Source: Cladorhizidae sp. MBARI D1340-BT2
Lineage: Eukaryota; Porifera; Demospongiae; Poecilosclerida; Cladorhizidae
DNA length: 64,000 nucleotides
Assembly (NCBI GenBank): GCA_028752905.1
Contig: JAQNBH010000010.1
Span: 11,154,993 to 11,218,992, forward strand
Direction: 5' to 3'
Position numbers and translations under genes: made by a program. Every line of letters starts with the position of its first letter. Positions within the stretch are counted from its first letter, which is position 1. Positions 46,758-56,549 of this stretch are shown one piece after another. The notes beneath the pieces are model-generated. The model had not been told where the DNA came from, did no database searches, and saw only the letters and a list, made by a program, of their open reading frames with translations.

Positions 46758-47212
46758 TGGATCTGCCCCTGTACATTGGGGAACAAAAGTTGATCACACT
46801 CTTTCAGGGCACTATATAGCACAAGTACTGGGCCTTTCTGAAGCAGGCATGCAGACAAAACTTTGTTTCCAACGGCCAAGTCCTTGGTAAAAAAGCTCAG
46901 GTGATGGCAATAAACATCCACACTAGCATAAAAATTTACATTTTGGATAATGGAGTCTCTAAGTCACATATTGAATACGCTGCCCAACGGGGTTCTGTCC
47001 TGGTTCACTCCGCTCTTCTTCGACTTCTACCACCCTTTTGAAATATTTCAGAAGCCCGCTAGGGTTGCCAAACGGTAACTTTCTCTTGCTCGCAGAAAAA
47101 CACACGTACCTTACCAGCTTTTCTGCAATTTTTTTAATTTTTCTTATTTTTTAAATTTTTTTAAAATTTATTTATTTTATTATAATTTTTTTTAAAGGGG
47201 GGTTCTATCGAC

Positions 47213-47620
47213 AGGCTCAAAGGTGGTAGACCTGTGGATCCTACTAGTCAACAGCTCAAAGGTGGTAGACTTGTGGATCCTACTAGTCAACAGGCTCAAA
47301 GGTGTAGACCTGTGGATCCTACTAGTCAACAGGCTCAAAGGTGTAGACCTGTGGATCCTACTAGTCAACAGGCTCAAAGGTGGTAGACCTGTGGATCCTA
47401 CTAGTCAACAGGCTCAAAGGTGTAGACCTGTGGATCCTACTAGTCAACAGGCTCAAAGGTGTAGACCTGTGGATCCTACTAGTCAACAGGCTCAAAGGTG
47501 TAGACCTGTGGATCCTACTAGTCAACAGGCTCAAAGGTGTAGACCTGTGGATCCTACTAGTCAACAGGCTCAAAGGTGTAGACCTGTGGATCCTACTAGT
47601 CAACAGGCTCAAAGGTGGTA
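47213..47620. repeat. 39-bp minisatellite, ten units
   Basis: Ten units of a 39-40 bp motif (core GTGGATCCTACTAGTCAACA) are nearly identical. Units with GGTGGTAGACC are 40 bp, the others 39 bp. It lies in the 5' subterminal region of hAT-A2, where hAT-A1 has only a short unique sequence. The frames across it are artefacts. Confidence 0.97.
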
Positions 47621-47625
47621 GACCT

Positions 47626-47738
47626 ACTACTACTACTACTACTTGTACTACTACTACTACTACTACTACTACTATTACTACTACTACTACCACTACTATT
47701 ATTAATACTACTACTACTTGTACTACTACTACTACTTG

Positions 47739-47776
<38 letters not shown>

Positions 47777-47822
47777 TTACTACTACTACTACCACTACTA
47801 TTATTAATACTACTACTACTAT
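47626..47822. repeat. CTA/TAC trinucleotide microsatellite with internal 100-bp duplication
   Basis: ACT/CTA repeats contain two copies of a pattern with TTGTACTACT, a CCACTACTATTATTAATACT segment and CTACTACT. It sits between the minisatellite and the terminus of hAT-A2. Confidence 0.9.
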
Positions 47823-48147
47823 CGAACCCCTCGAACGCCCCCTGCGTACGGGCCTGATTCCCCTGATAAAGAAATTCTGTGTACTGAATCTTGAGTTCAG
47901 TGAAGCAAGCAAAATTCAGGGCCATAGGCACTCTTGTGTGTTAGGTATATGTACAGCTATTTGTGGCATCCCTACTTAGGTACATGGAGTTTCAAGTGAG
48001 TTAGCTACACAAAGTTACACTACAGTCGAGTTATTTAACCCTCTCACTGGCATAAGCGACAGCCACGAAAACTAACCGCGACGAAAAAATAATTAACCGT
48101 TCGCGGCACGAGTATGCCTAGAGTATTCAAGTCAAGAAATACCACAT

Positions 48148-49741
48148 TTGATGCTACCAGAGTTCCCACCTACTAGTTCACCAATATTCTCATGGGGAAA
48201 AGTAAGTGGGCCAGAATTCGTTACATTACTTAATTCAGTATATACAGAAGTGGTACACTGGAGGCACAACTACTTCTCAGTTCCTTTTGGCAAAGTTGGA
48301 AGAGAATTTGTGAGTGAGTTATTGCGACTGTATCTGGCCTATGGGTCAGCCTGTACTCTAGAGACTGTAGCCCTTAAGGCCACCATTGTGTTCCCCATAT
48401 TGCTTCTCCAGAAACCAAGTAAGAAATCAAAGACAAAGGACATATGAAATGCATAGAGAAGAGGTTAACAAGCTGTTTTAATGGTGACCTGGAAGAGTTG
48501 GTAACGGAAGGAAGAGCCCTGCAATGGAGGCTACCAAAACAAGGATCACCCAAGGACAATAACACTTTGGCTCGTTCCTTTGCCAACTTGATGTTTTTGG
48601 GGAAGTGCAAGGCCGCGATGGACCTGCTATCAAAGGCATATAACGGCGGCCTCCTTCACCTGAATGATCCAGCCGACCCCAACAACCCATCCTCACACAC
48701 AATCAGGGAAGAACTAATCAATAAACATCCTCCAGCCCAACCAGCCCACCACAACTGTATTCTCCACGACGAACCACAAAATCCGCACCCTATTATATCT
48801 GACTCCCTTGATGCCAATGCTATCCGCTCGGCTGCTCTACAGATGAAAGGAGCAGCTGGCCCCTCAGGCCTGGATGTGCATGGAGACGCTTATGTACCAG
48901 CCACAAGGGAGCTTCAGGAGATCTCTGTGCATCCCTTACCTCAGTCGCCAGAAGGATCTGCTCCATGTATGTTGACCCATCATCGATCTCCCCTCTTCTC
49001 GCATGTCGACTCATAGCCCTCGACAAGCATCCCGGAGTGCGTCCCATCGGCATCGGGGACATCGCTCGCCGAATCATTGCAAAAGCAGTCTTATCAATTA
49101 CAGTTCCAGATATTCAAGATGCATCAGGTTGCCTTCAGATGAGTGGTGGTCAAATATCAGGCATTGAGGCAGCTGTCAATGCAACAAGATCTAGCTTCGA
49201 ATCTGTGTAGTGTGAGGCAGTGCTACTTGTAGATGCGACAAACGCTTTCAATTCTCTGAATCGACAGGTGGCACTACACAACATCATAAGTCTCTGCCCT
49301 CCTATAGCCACCATCCTCATCAACTCATATAGAACCTCCATCGAGCTATTTGTGGATGGGGATGTCATTCCATTACAGGAGGGCACAACACAGGGAGACC
49401 CGCTCGCCATGGCCATGTATGGCTTGGCAACCATACCACTCATTAGAAGGCTAGATGGGATCTGCAGGCAGATATGGTATGCTGATGACTCCGCCGCCAC
49501 TGGGACTGTCACACAGCTACGTGATTGGTGGGACAGACTAGCTGCAGTGGGTCCATCCTTTGGCTACTTCCCCAACCCAACCAAGACCTGGCTGGTGGCT
49601 AAGAATGGGCACCTTGAGGAAGCCTCCAAGATCTTTGCCGGCTCGGGAGTCAGTGTCACATCCAGAGGAAGGCCATACCTTGGTGCAGCTATTGGCTCCC
49701 AAGAGTTTGTTAAGGAGTATGTGAATTCCAAGGTTAAGACA
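48148..49741 (+). pseudogene. RT-REL-2 reverse transcriptase part
   Basis: Three frame segments give: an N-terminal region (TLLNSVYTEVVHWRHNYFSV; RALQWRLPKQGSPKDNNTLA); AGPSGLDVHG; RLIALDKHPGVRPIGIGDIA then RRIIAKAVL (about 49,010-49,090); an in-frame TAG at 49,208-49,210; then LLVDATNAFNSLNRQVALHN (catalytic Asp A region), EGTTQGDPLAMAMYGLATIP (about 49,379-49,438) and IWYADDSAATG (YADD at about 49,478-49,489). The thumb has GYFPNPTKTWLV and the end VNSKVKT, which piggyBac-B interrupts. The codons rejoin precisely at 53,019. Two frameshifts. Confidence 0.8.
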
Positions 49742-52700
49742 CCGCTTACACGCCGTATTCCTTGTACCCGCGGGCATTATTCATGAATTAACGAGGTATT
49801 TTACTTATTATTTTTATATCTTCCGTTCTGCAGGGACTCCACCCATGAAACTTGGGTCATATTAAGCCACATGATAGCTCTACTTCCTGTAAAAAAATCG
49901 AGCCTTCCTTACCAACTGGGCAGAACTAACCAGCATTATAAAACCTTGTCATCTTCTTGGGGGTGAATATTTTCATATTTTCACACTATTATACACACAT
50001 TATAATGCCAACACAAGATGGAGCATCTATTTACAAACCCTCTACCAGCTGCAAAGCCAGTGGGTTGTTTTCCCCATCAAAATGCTAACACATAATAATA
50101 CAAAAAACAAATTATAAGAGAGTGAAAATGCTAACACATAATAGAATAAAACCATAATATAAAACACAATTATGTAAGGGAGTGTCTTGGGTAGAGCTCC
50201 GGTCTTGCTGTCACGGGTAGAGTAGAACTTGCTCAGTCTTGGGTATAGCTTGCTTGGTCTCCGGCATGATATTTCACCATGTTTTTATTCTACACAAACA
50301 TGAGATACCAGGATAAGAATAACACTTGAATACTGGAGAGATGAGAGAAGTAGACGAAGGGACAGGGAACGAGAGAAGTAGACGAAGGAGCAGGGAACAA
50401 GAGAGAAGTAGACGAAGGACAGGGAACAAGAGAGAAGCACAGAAAGGAGCAGGGGGTGCATAAACATTACTGATAGTCTACCAAGGTATGGTATTACGAA
50501 AACAGTCACGGCCTGTTGATCCACCACACAAAGGAACCTTACAAAAACAACACTGGGACCTTGCCTCATGCCTGTAACCTTTACTAATGCAAACTACACA
50601 GCGCTTCTTTGCACAGCACTGTGGGAAATGACCTAGTTTTAAATTGAGGCGATCTAGCTGACTATTTGCCTGACTACAACGTTGACCTGCACGCTGCCGA
50701 GAAGAGAAAGAACCAATCAAAGATTTAGCTAGAACAATCCTAGCTTCTAGATAATTACCCTTCCTTACTGATATTGGAGCTCGGACAGAAGAAAACAAAA
50801 TAAATGAATTCAATAAACAAGCTTCTATATATCAAATACGAAAAAACCCTTTTCCACCATCTCCTAGACTTTCTACCCAAATTATAGTAGCCTATTCTCT
50901 GATCTGCTCTGTCCACACCTCTCATGAATGACTGATAATCAGGCAAACATGGGGGACATGGCAGATCCTCTCTAGAACCATCAATTTTGCGCCTTTTTAC
51001 AGTAGGAGGTACTAAATTATTTTCCGCGGGATGTATATTAGTTATCATGTAGATTGACCGTTTATCTACCCAAACTAAAGCCAGGAGTGCACCATTAGAC
51101 CTATAATCATAATAACCTCTATTTCTAATCGAAGCTTTTGTTACTAAATCTGGAGGAAAGTTCCTCCTAGTATACCTAGCTGTACCACATGCACCAAAGC
51201 CTTTACTTGTAAGCGTTTGAAATCAATTAGGACTAGTATAATAATTGTCCATGTACACATGGAAGTTCTTATGTTCTAATCCTTCTAACAAATCTAAAAC
51301 AACTCTACTACACAAACCAGTTTTATCAGCTACTTCCACGTTCTTACCTGTATAAATCTGCAACCGATAAATGTACCCATTCCTAGCATCACAAAGGACA
51401 AACACTTTTATCCCCCATTTTATTGGTTTGTCCTTCATATACTGTTTGAAGCCAAGCCTACCTTGAAAGGGAATCATAGCTTCATCAATACTAAGCTCTT
51501 GATGCAAAGTATATTCACTCTCAAACTTAGGAGTAATCAAATCTAATAACTTCCTTACCTTATAAAGCCGATCATAATTCAGGTTACCCTTTGTAACCAA
51601 CAAACCATCAATAGAATTTACATGTACATAACGCATTAGCTCCAAAAACCGAGTCCTAGGCATTACTTTACGAACCAAAGATCCAGACAAATCCGAGTGA
51701 TTAGTGGACCAGTACAATTCTAAGTATGGAAGTGTGGAAACTCCCATTATTATCAACATTCCTACAAAAGCTTTCATTTCCTCTATATTAGTATCTACCC
51801 ATGGCCTGGAGAGACTAGCCATCCTAGAAACGTAACTGTTCGTCTCTGCTACTAGGAGTTCCCACACTTCAAGAGTTAAAAAAAGGTAAAATGCATCTAA
51901 AAATGTACTTGATGCACCAAGCAATGAAGAAGTTGGACCAGCTGTTGCTGTATAGTCCAATTTCAAAGGAGTTGGCTCCTTTATTTCCCACTTACCTGTG
52001 ACCTCAGTTAGCCTAGAACCAGTGCCAGATGCTTGGGCAGAACCAGTGCCAGATGCTCGGACAGAACCAGTGCCAGATGCTCGCACACGCCTATAACCTC
52101 TGGCCCGCCTACTACCAGTACCTTTTGGAGGACCACTAGCAACACTTACGACTCCACTACCACTTGAGCTGCTTCCCCCTTGGCCAGTACTCCCTCGCCC
52201 GCCTCTCCCTCGGCCAGTACTCCCTCGCCCGCCTCTCCCTCGCACAACTCCAGCACCAGTCGTGTTCCTACGCCCTGTAGAGACTTCAGGCAAGGCTTCC
52301 TCATCCTCCAATGTAACAAAATGAGTCATAGATGCCTCATCTCCACTCTCATCATCTGATGCTGTAGGAAAAGTAGTGGGGAGGGTGGGAAAAACAAGAT
52401 ATATATATCAAGTTTGTGGTCAACATTTGTAAATTCAAATTCAAATGAAAATCAACAACTCCAACCTACACTCTTAGCTATAACTTTTTTTCTATAACTA
52501 TCCTGTCTGAATTTGGAATACCAACAGAATAAGCTAGTATTTGGCAATAGTACACTCTCAGTTGACTATGGTAAACAAAGGCTATGAAGCGCTAAGGTTA
52601 GAAGAAACTTACAATCGAGAAGTCCATCCAAGCACGCCTCTTCTCTTAGAGCAACTGGATCCAGAGTGTTTCCTCGGTATGCATAGATGTCTTCACCTTC

Positions 52701-53010
52701 TTCCCCAAATGAATCTGACCCAGAATCGCCAGAATCGTCGGCTAAAAGTTGAGAAATAACGTCCTCACAGGAGAGCATCTTTGAGCAGTTAAAAAAAAAA
52801 AGCTCGACCAACAAAAATGGCGTTCAACCGCAGGATTTTTGTTGCACGATGCATCAACCGGAAATAATCATTTTTGTGACGTTCCCTAGTCTACTAGGCA
52901 TGTGCAGAACCCAACCGGGGCTGTTAGCTCGTAACGGTTCATTTTATATATTTTTGTGTGGCGAAGGATGTAAGGTCTCGCGCCATATGGCGCTTACGGC
53001 GTTTAATCGG
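49742..53010 (-). mobile_element. piggyBac-B DNA transposon
   Basis: Ends are CCGCTTACACGCCGTA at 49,742 and, inverted, CCGATTAAACGCCGTA at 53,010 (14 of 16 identical). The flanking direct repeat is TTAAGACA (49,734-49,741 and 53,011-53,018), longer than the usual TTAA. One transposase gene with an intron lies on the minus strand. Its insertion splits the RT-REL-2 ORF precisely in frame. Confidence 0.9.
50478..52778 (-). pseudogene. piggyBac transposase (PGBD-like), intron-containing
   Basis: Exon 1 starts at MLSCEDVISQLLADDSGDSG (52,778; an upstream in-frame ATG at 52,814 is less likely) and ends at a GTAAGT donor. The intron is 52,362-52,612 (251 bp), and exon 2 resumes as SDDESGDEASMTHF. 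Domains: acidic N-terminus; RGG-like repeats (GVVRGRGGRGSTGRG); three RASGTGS repeats; the catalytic domain with LSIDEAMIPFQGRLGFKQYM (Asp 1), VYMDNYYTSP (Asp 2) and FMRGVDRADQRIGYYN (Asp 3). After a frame change near 50,795 there is a Cys-rich C-terminus, CCAKKRCVVCISKGYRHEAR. A single in-frame TGA lies at 51,220-51,222 directly after YYTSPN. Almost intact. Confidence 0.9.
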
Positions 53011-53018
53011 TTAAGACA

Positions 53019-54283
53019 TGGACATCCAACATTACTCTCCTCAGCGAGATCGCAAAGACGCAACCTCATGCAGCATTTTCAGCTCTGACGCATGGCCTCC
53101 TCAGCAAATGGACTTATCTTAGCCATGTCATACCCAACATTAGTGACCTGCTTGTTCCTTTGGACAATGCGCTAAGAACAGAGCTACTCCCTGCCCTCAC
53201 CGGACGGTCCCCTCCAAATGACTTAGAGTGTGCTCTCTTTGCCCTACCTAAACGACTTGGAGGGCTAGGCATACGAATACCATCCAAGAATGCCGACAGA
53301 GAACAGCTTGCATCCCAACTAGTGACCTCAATCCTGAAAGATCATATCCTAGACCAATGAGAGAATACGGCAATGACATCATCAAGGTTCAACTGAAAAA
53401 CAAGGCCATCATCAGCAAGCAGAACAAAGAAAGGAGCAAAGAGGAAGCCGATCAACTCCACATACAACTGCCAGCTTCACTGCAGAAGGCCATGGAATTG
53501 GGTGCCTCCATCTGGCTCACTGCCTTACCCCTCACTGAGCACGGGTTTACACTTCACAAGTCCGCCTTTCATGACGCTCTAGCTCTGAGATATGGTTGGA
53601 CACCATCCAAACTGCCTCCCAAATGTGATTGCGGCAACAGCTTCACCGTTGAACATGCACTCTCCTGCGCAAAGGGAGGTTTCCCATCGCTCCGACATAA
53701 CGAAATCCGAGACATCACCGCCGCCCTACTTACTGAGGTGTGCACTGAGCAGTGATGTGCGTATCGAACCAGATCTGCAGCCAGTGACATCCAACCAGCT
53801 CATCGGTGCCTCAGCAAATTCTCAATATGGTGCAAGGCTAGATGTGTCTGCAAACGGAGTGTGGGGTGGTAGATACGAGAAGTCATTCTACGATGTGAGA
53901 GTGTTCAACCCCTTCACTCACTCCAATAATAATCAGGCTCTAGCCGCAACATACAGGAAGCAGGAGCGTGAGAAGAAGAGGGCGTATGAGCAGCGGATAC
54001 GCGAAGTTGAGCACTCTTCCTTCACCCCCCTTGTTCTCTCTGCTACGGAGGCATGGGCATTGAAGCCACTAATTTTTGCAAACGCCTGGCCGCCATGCTA
54101 GCCCAGAAATGGGACTCCCCCTACAGCAAGACCCTATGCTGGCTGCAATGTCGCCTGAACTTCTCCCTACTCCGCTCCTCCATCCAAGCTATCAGAGGAG
54201 CAAGATCCTCTAAAGGTCACGCCGCTAAGCCACCTGCTTCTGTGGATCTCGTCGCATCAGAATCTTACATTTCTGATAAGTGA
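53019..54283 (+). pseudogene. RT-REL-2 thumb, zinc motif and nuclease part
   Basis: It continues the RT in frame: LLSEIAKTQPHAAFSALTHG, NALRTELLPALTGRSPPND and LPKRLGGLGIRIPSKNA. A frame change near 53,357 is followed by KAMELGASIWLTALPLTEHG, HDALALRYGW and a C-C-H-C motif CDCGNSFTVEHALSC (from 53,624) followed by LRHNEIRD. After a shift near 53,745 comes the nuclease-like part: ARLDVSANGVWGGRYEKSFY, then DVRVFNPF, giving D...DVR as in PD-(D/E)xK folds. The end LLRSSIQAIRGARSSKGHA leads to a stop at 54,283. Three frameshifts. The nuclease role is inferred from motif order. Confidence 0.75.
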
Positions 54284-54512
54284 TTATTTCATCTGTGAGA
54301 CAATTATATCATCCCATATTTCCACCCCCCTATATATATATATTAATTAAAAAAAAAAAAATAAAATAAAAAAATAAAAACTTGTGCAAAAAAAAAATTA
54401 AAAAAAAAATAAAAAATAAAAAAAAATGCCTAGAGTATGCCATGTCCCCGTTTAAGTAATTAAATGTGTCGGCAATCATCACTTCCGGTTCATTCCCGGT
54501 CTCGAAGAAGAA

Positions 54513-54735
54513 ATGGCCACCCGAGACGAAGTTTTAGACTTCCTATTTGAGGATGACTTCGGCCTGTCCGAGATTGACGTTAGTGAAGAAGAGGAAGAAG
54601 GTGCCTGTGCTTACCTGGGAAGTGGCGTAGTTGACGGTGATGCTATGGCAGACAGAAGCTGTTGGCACCAGACCACGAAGCAAGTTTTCAAAGTATAGGT
54701 CGCCCTATTCTGCCAAGCGAAGCTTCAGAAGATAG
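54513..54735 (+). pseudogene. piggyBac-A transposase exon 1, N-terminal fragment
   Basis: The ATG at 54,513 opens MATRDEVLDFLFEDDFGLSE and an acidic run with an AYLG motif, the N-terminus typical of PGBD4-like piggyBac transposases. The stop at 54,698 comes from a shifted frame. After the hAT-D insertion the exon appears to continue at 59,210 (SDDHEDFPQ) and reaches a GTAAGA donor at about 59,234. A possible acidic exon 2 (DMDLEEDEAEEKTGG) lies at 59,330-59,375. The catalytic domain is absent. Confidence 0.65.
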
Positions 54736-54889
54736 GCATTAGCATACTTGCCAACTTTCCATAAGTTAATTCCGGGACATTAATTTTATATACCGCGCGA
54801 TTTTTCGACCACGCCCCCTAATTAGCGTGCCATTAATTTTATACGCGATTTTTCGCCCTAACTAACCGGTTCATCTCATCATACAAGTA

Positions 54890-55960
54890 TTCTCTGTAGA
54901 TTTCTGGAAGAGGCGGTTAAATTGATCCATTGAGGGCAAGATAAAAGAACAACAGAGGTTTCATCAGAGGATTCTCGTGCCTTGAAAGAATGCTATAGAC
55001 CTTAGCTGTTCAGCTTCCTCACAAGACAAGAAGAATGACTTCAAACCATCATACTGCCTGAGGTAACGATTTACACACTTCAGCAAGCTGAGCCATCGTG
55101 TGGGGCAATGCTTCAAAATCACCCCTGGCTCAGTGGTGAAAAGTGAACACCATAGGATGACAAATTGCTGCTCTCTTGCTGCTATGGAAGTAGTAGAATA
55201 TGTCGATGAACAGCTGGTCAATGTTCACTGGGAGTACCTTCAAACCAGCTTTGACTATTAAATCAGCCAAATGGCAGATGCAACCAACATCATACAAAGT
55301 TGGGATCTCATCCTTAATCAGCTTCTGCACACCTGACCTCACTCCTTTCATAACATTGGTGGTATCAGACATGAAAGACACTGCATTGTCAAAGGCCCAT
55401 TCTTAGTCAGTGACTCCTTCAAGGCTTGAAACAAGTTGGTAGCTATATCAATGTTCACAACAGGCATATCCAAGAATCTCGTCTGTACTTCACCTACCTG
55501 TGGATCAAGAAGCCTCAAAAGAATTATGCAAGACTTATCCCTCTTGTCATGGGATTCATCAATCATCAAAGAGAATGGACCACTTGACATTGACTCCACA
55601 ACTCTCTGTGTGAAGTAAGGAGCAAGAGCTTTCTTCACTATGGCGGTGGTTTTGGTGTGGGAACAGGATAATTTCTTTGCAATTTCAGAGTCTGGGAACA
55701 TCTTGCTGAAAAGCTTGGTGACATGGTCACTAGACAGAAAGGATATGTTGTGCTTAGCAACAAATGTAGCCCACCTGACCTCTGCTTCGATTACTTGATC
55801 ACTTCCCTGATGTTGGAAGAGAGAGTTGATTGGAATAGTTGATAGCACAGCCTTTGACATATCCTTATGTTTCTTGCTCTTGAGGTGAGATGTGACATCA
55901 TTACGGCCACCATGGGTAACACCAAAGTCGATTGCATACAGAGTACATCGGGATACAAGT
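54890..55960 (-). pseudogene. hAT-D transposase with BED-like finger, C-terminally incomplete
   Basis: From 55,960 down: a BED-like finger (ending RNDVTSHLKSKKHKDMSKA); FPDSEIAKKLSCSHTKTTAI; the catalytic-domain segment SGPFSLMIDESHDKRDKSCI (first Asp, about 55,532-55,591); PVVNIDIATNLFQALKE; after a shift MSFMSDTTNVMKGVRSGVQK (second Asp region, about 55,322-55,381); YDVGCICHLADLIVKAGLKV; and after another shift ILKHCPTRWLSLLKCVNRYL (about 55,073-55,132). The C-terminal dimerisation part is absent. Two to three frameshifts. Confidence 0.8.
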
Positions 55961-56346
55961 GAACTAAAATGAAGGCAAGACTACTGACATTACTATTGCA
56001 TTGAACACAAGCAGCACACTGTACCCATGATGTTATTATTTACCCTGTATTGTTATTATTTACCTGTATTTGCTGTATTCCATGCTTACTTACTTTGTCA
56101 ATCAATTTCATTATATATATTTTATTTATACCTTTGAGAAACTCTTGCCTATCCCCTGAAATTCTTTGATCCATTTATTGTCAAAATGGTATTCTCTCCT
56201 CTGCTTCTTTGCTACCATTTTGCTGAGATTGCAATTATCATATAACGTGCTGAGAAGTTTCACGTGAGTGCCGCACCTCCAATCGAAACAAGGTCAAAGG
56301 TTGTTTCGCACACCCGCTGGAGCCTATCTGAAGTTTTTCTCTGCTA
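55961..56346. other. Non-coding part of hAT-D left of hAT-C
   Basis: No coding signal. AT-rich, with near-duplicate TATTGTTATTATTTACC words near 56,031-56,065. Part of hAT-D by its outer duplication. Confidence 0.5.
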
Positions 56347-56549
56347 AAAAGCATGCCCGTACACAGGGGGGGTGCCCGGGGGTGCACAGGCACCCCCCTT
56401 TCAAAATAATTATATTCATGACAAGTACTTGGTGTACATGTATGTATGTATGTATGCATGAAATAGCTAGCTGACATTTTTATTGTTAATCATCAGTTCA
56501 ACTTCCGTTATACATAAACCATAAACCCTGCTTCATTCCAATCATCAAC

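Larger units (their letters stand above)
43838..46771 (-). mobile_element. hAT-B DNA transposon
   Basis: The exact 15-bp inverted termini CAGGGGCAGATCCAG start at 43,838 and, inverted, end at 46,771. The 5-bp direct repeat TACAT flanks it (43,833-43,837 and 46,772-46,776). hAT-A1 carries the empty site as TATACATTGG in reverse complement near 4,345. A 17-base C run lies just inside the right terminus. One minus-strand transposase pseudogene fills it. Confidence 0.95.
48127..54425 (+). mobile_element. RT-REL-2 retroelement with A-rich tail, containing piggyBac-B
   Basis: The 13-bp direct repeat ATGCCTAGAGTAT flanks it exactly (48,114-48,126 and 54,426-54,438). The 3' end is an A-rich tail with T interruptions (about 54,345-54,425). 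No LTRs are visible. These are marks of target-primed reverse transcription by a non-LTR-type element. It codes for one RT-plus-nuclease protein on the plus strand. piggyBac-B (49,742-53,010) interrupts it. The insertion site is in the 5' region of piggyBac-A, not in rDNA. Confidence 0.85.

Noticed and set aside
47223..47979. Repetitive frames across the 39-bp array, and a CRISPR-like look of regular direct repeats
   Set aside because: The units are contiguous with no unique spacers, and the genome is eukaryotic. It is a minisatellite.
53592..53790. Short minus-strand frame over the RT-REL-2 nuclease region
   Set aside because: Shadow of the plus-strand coding sequence.
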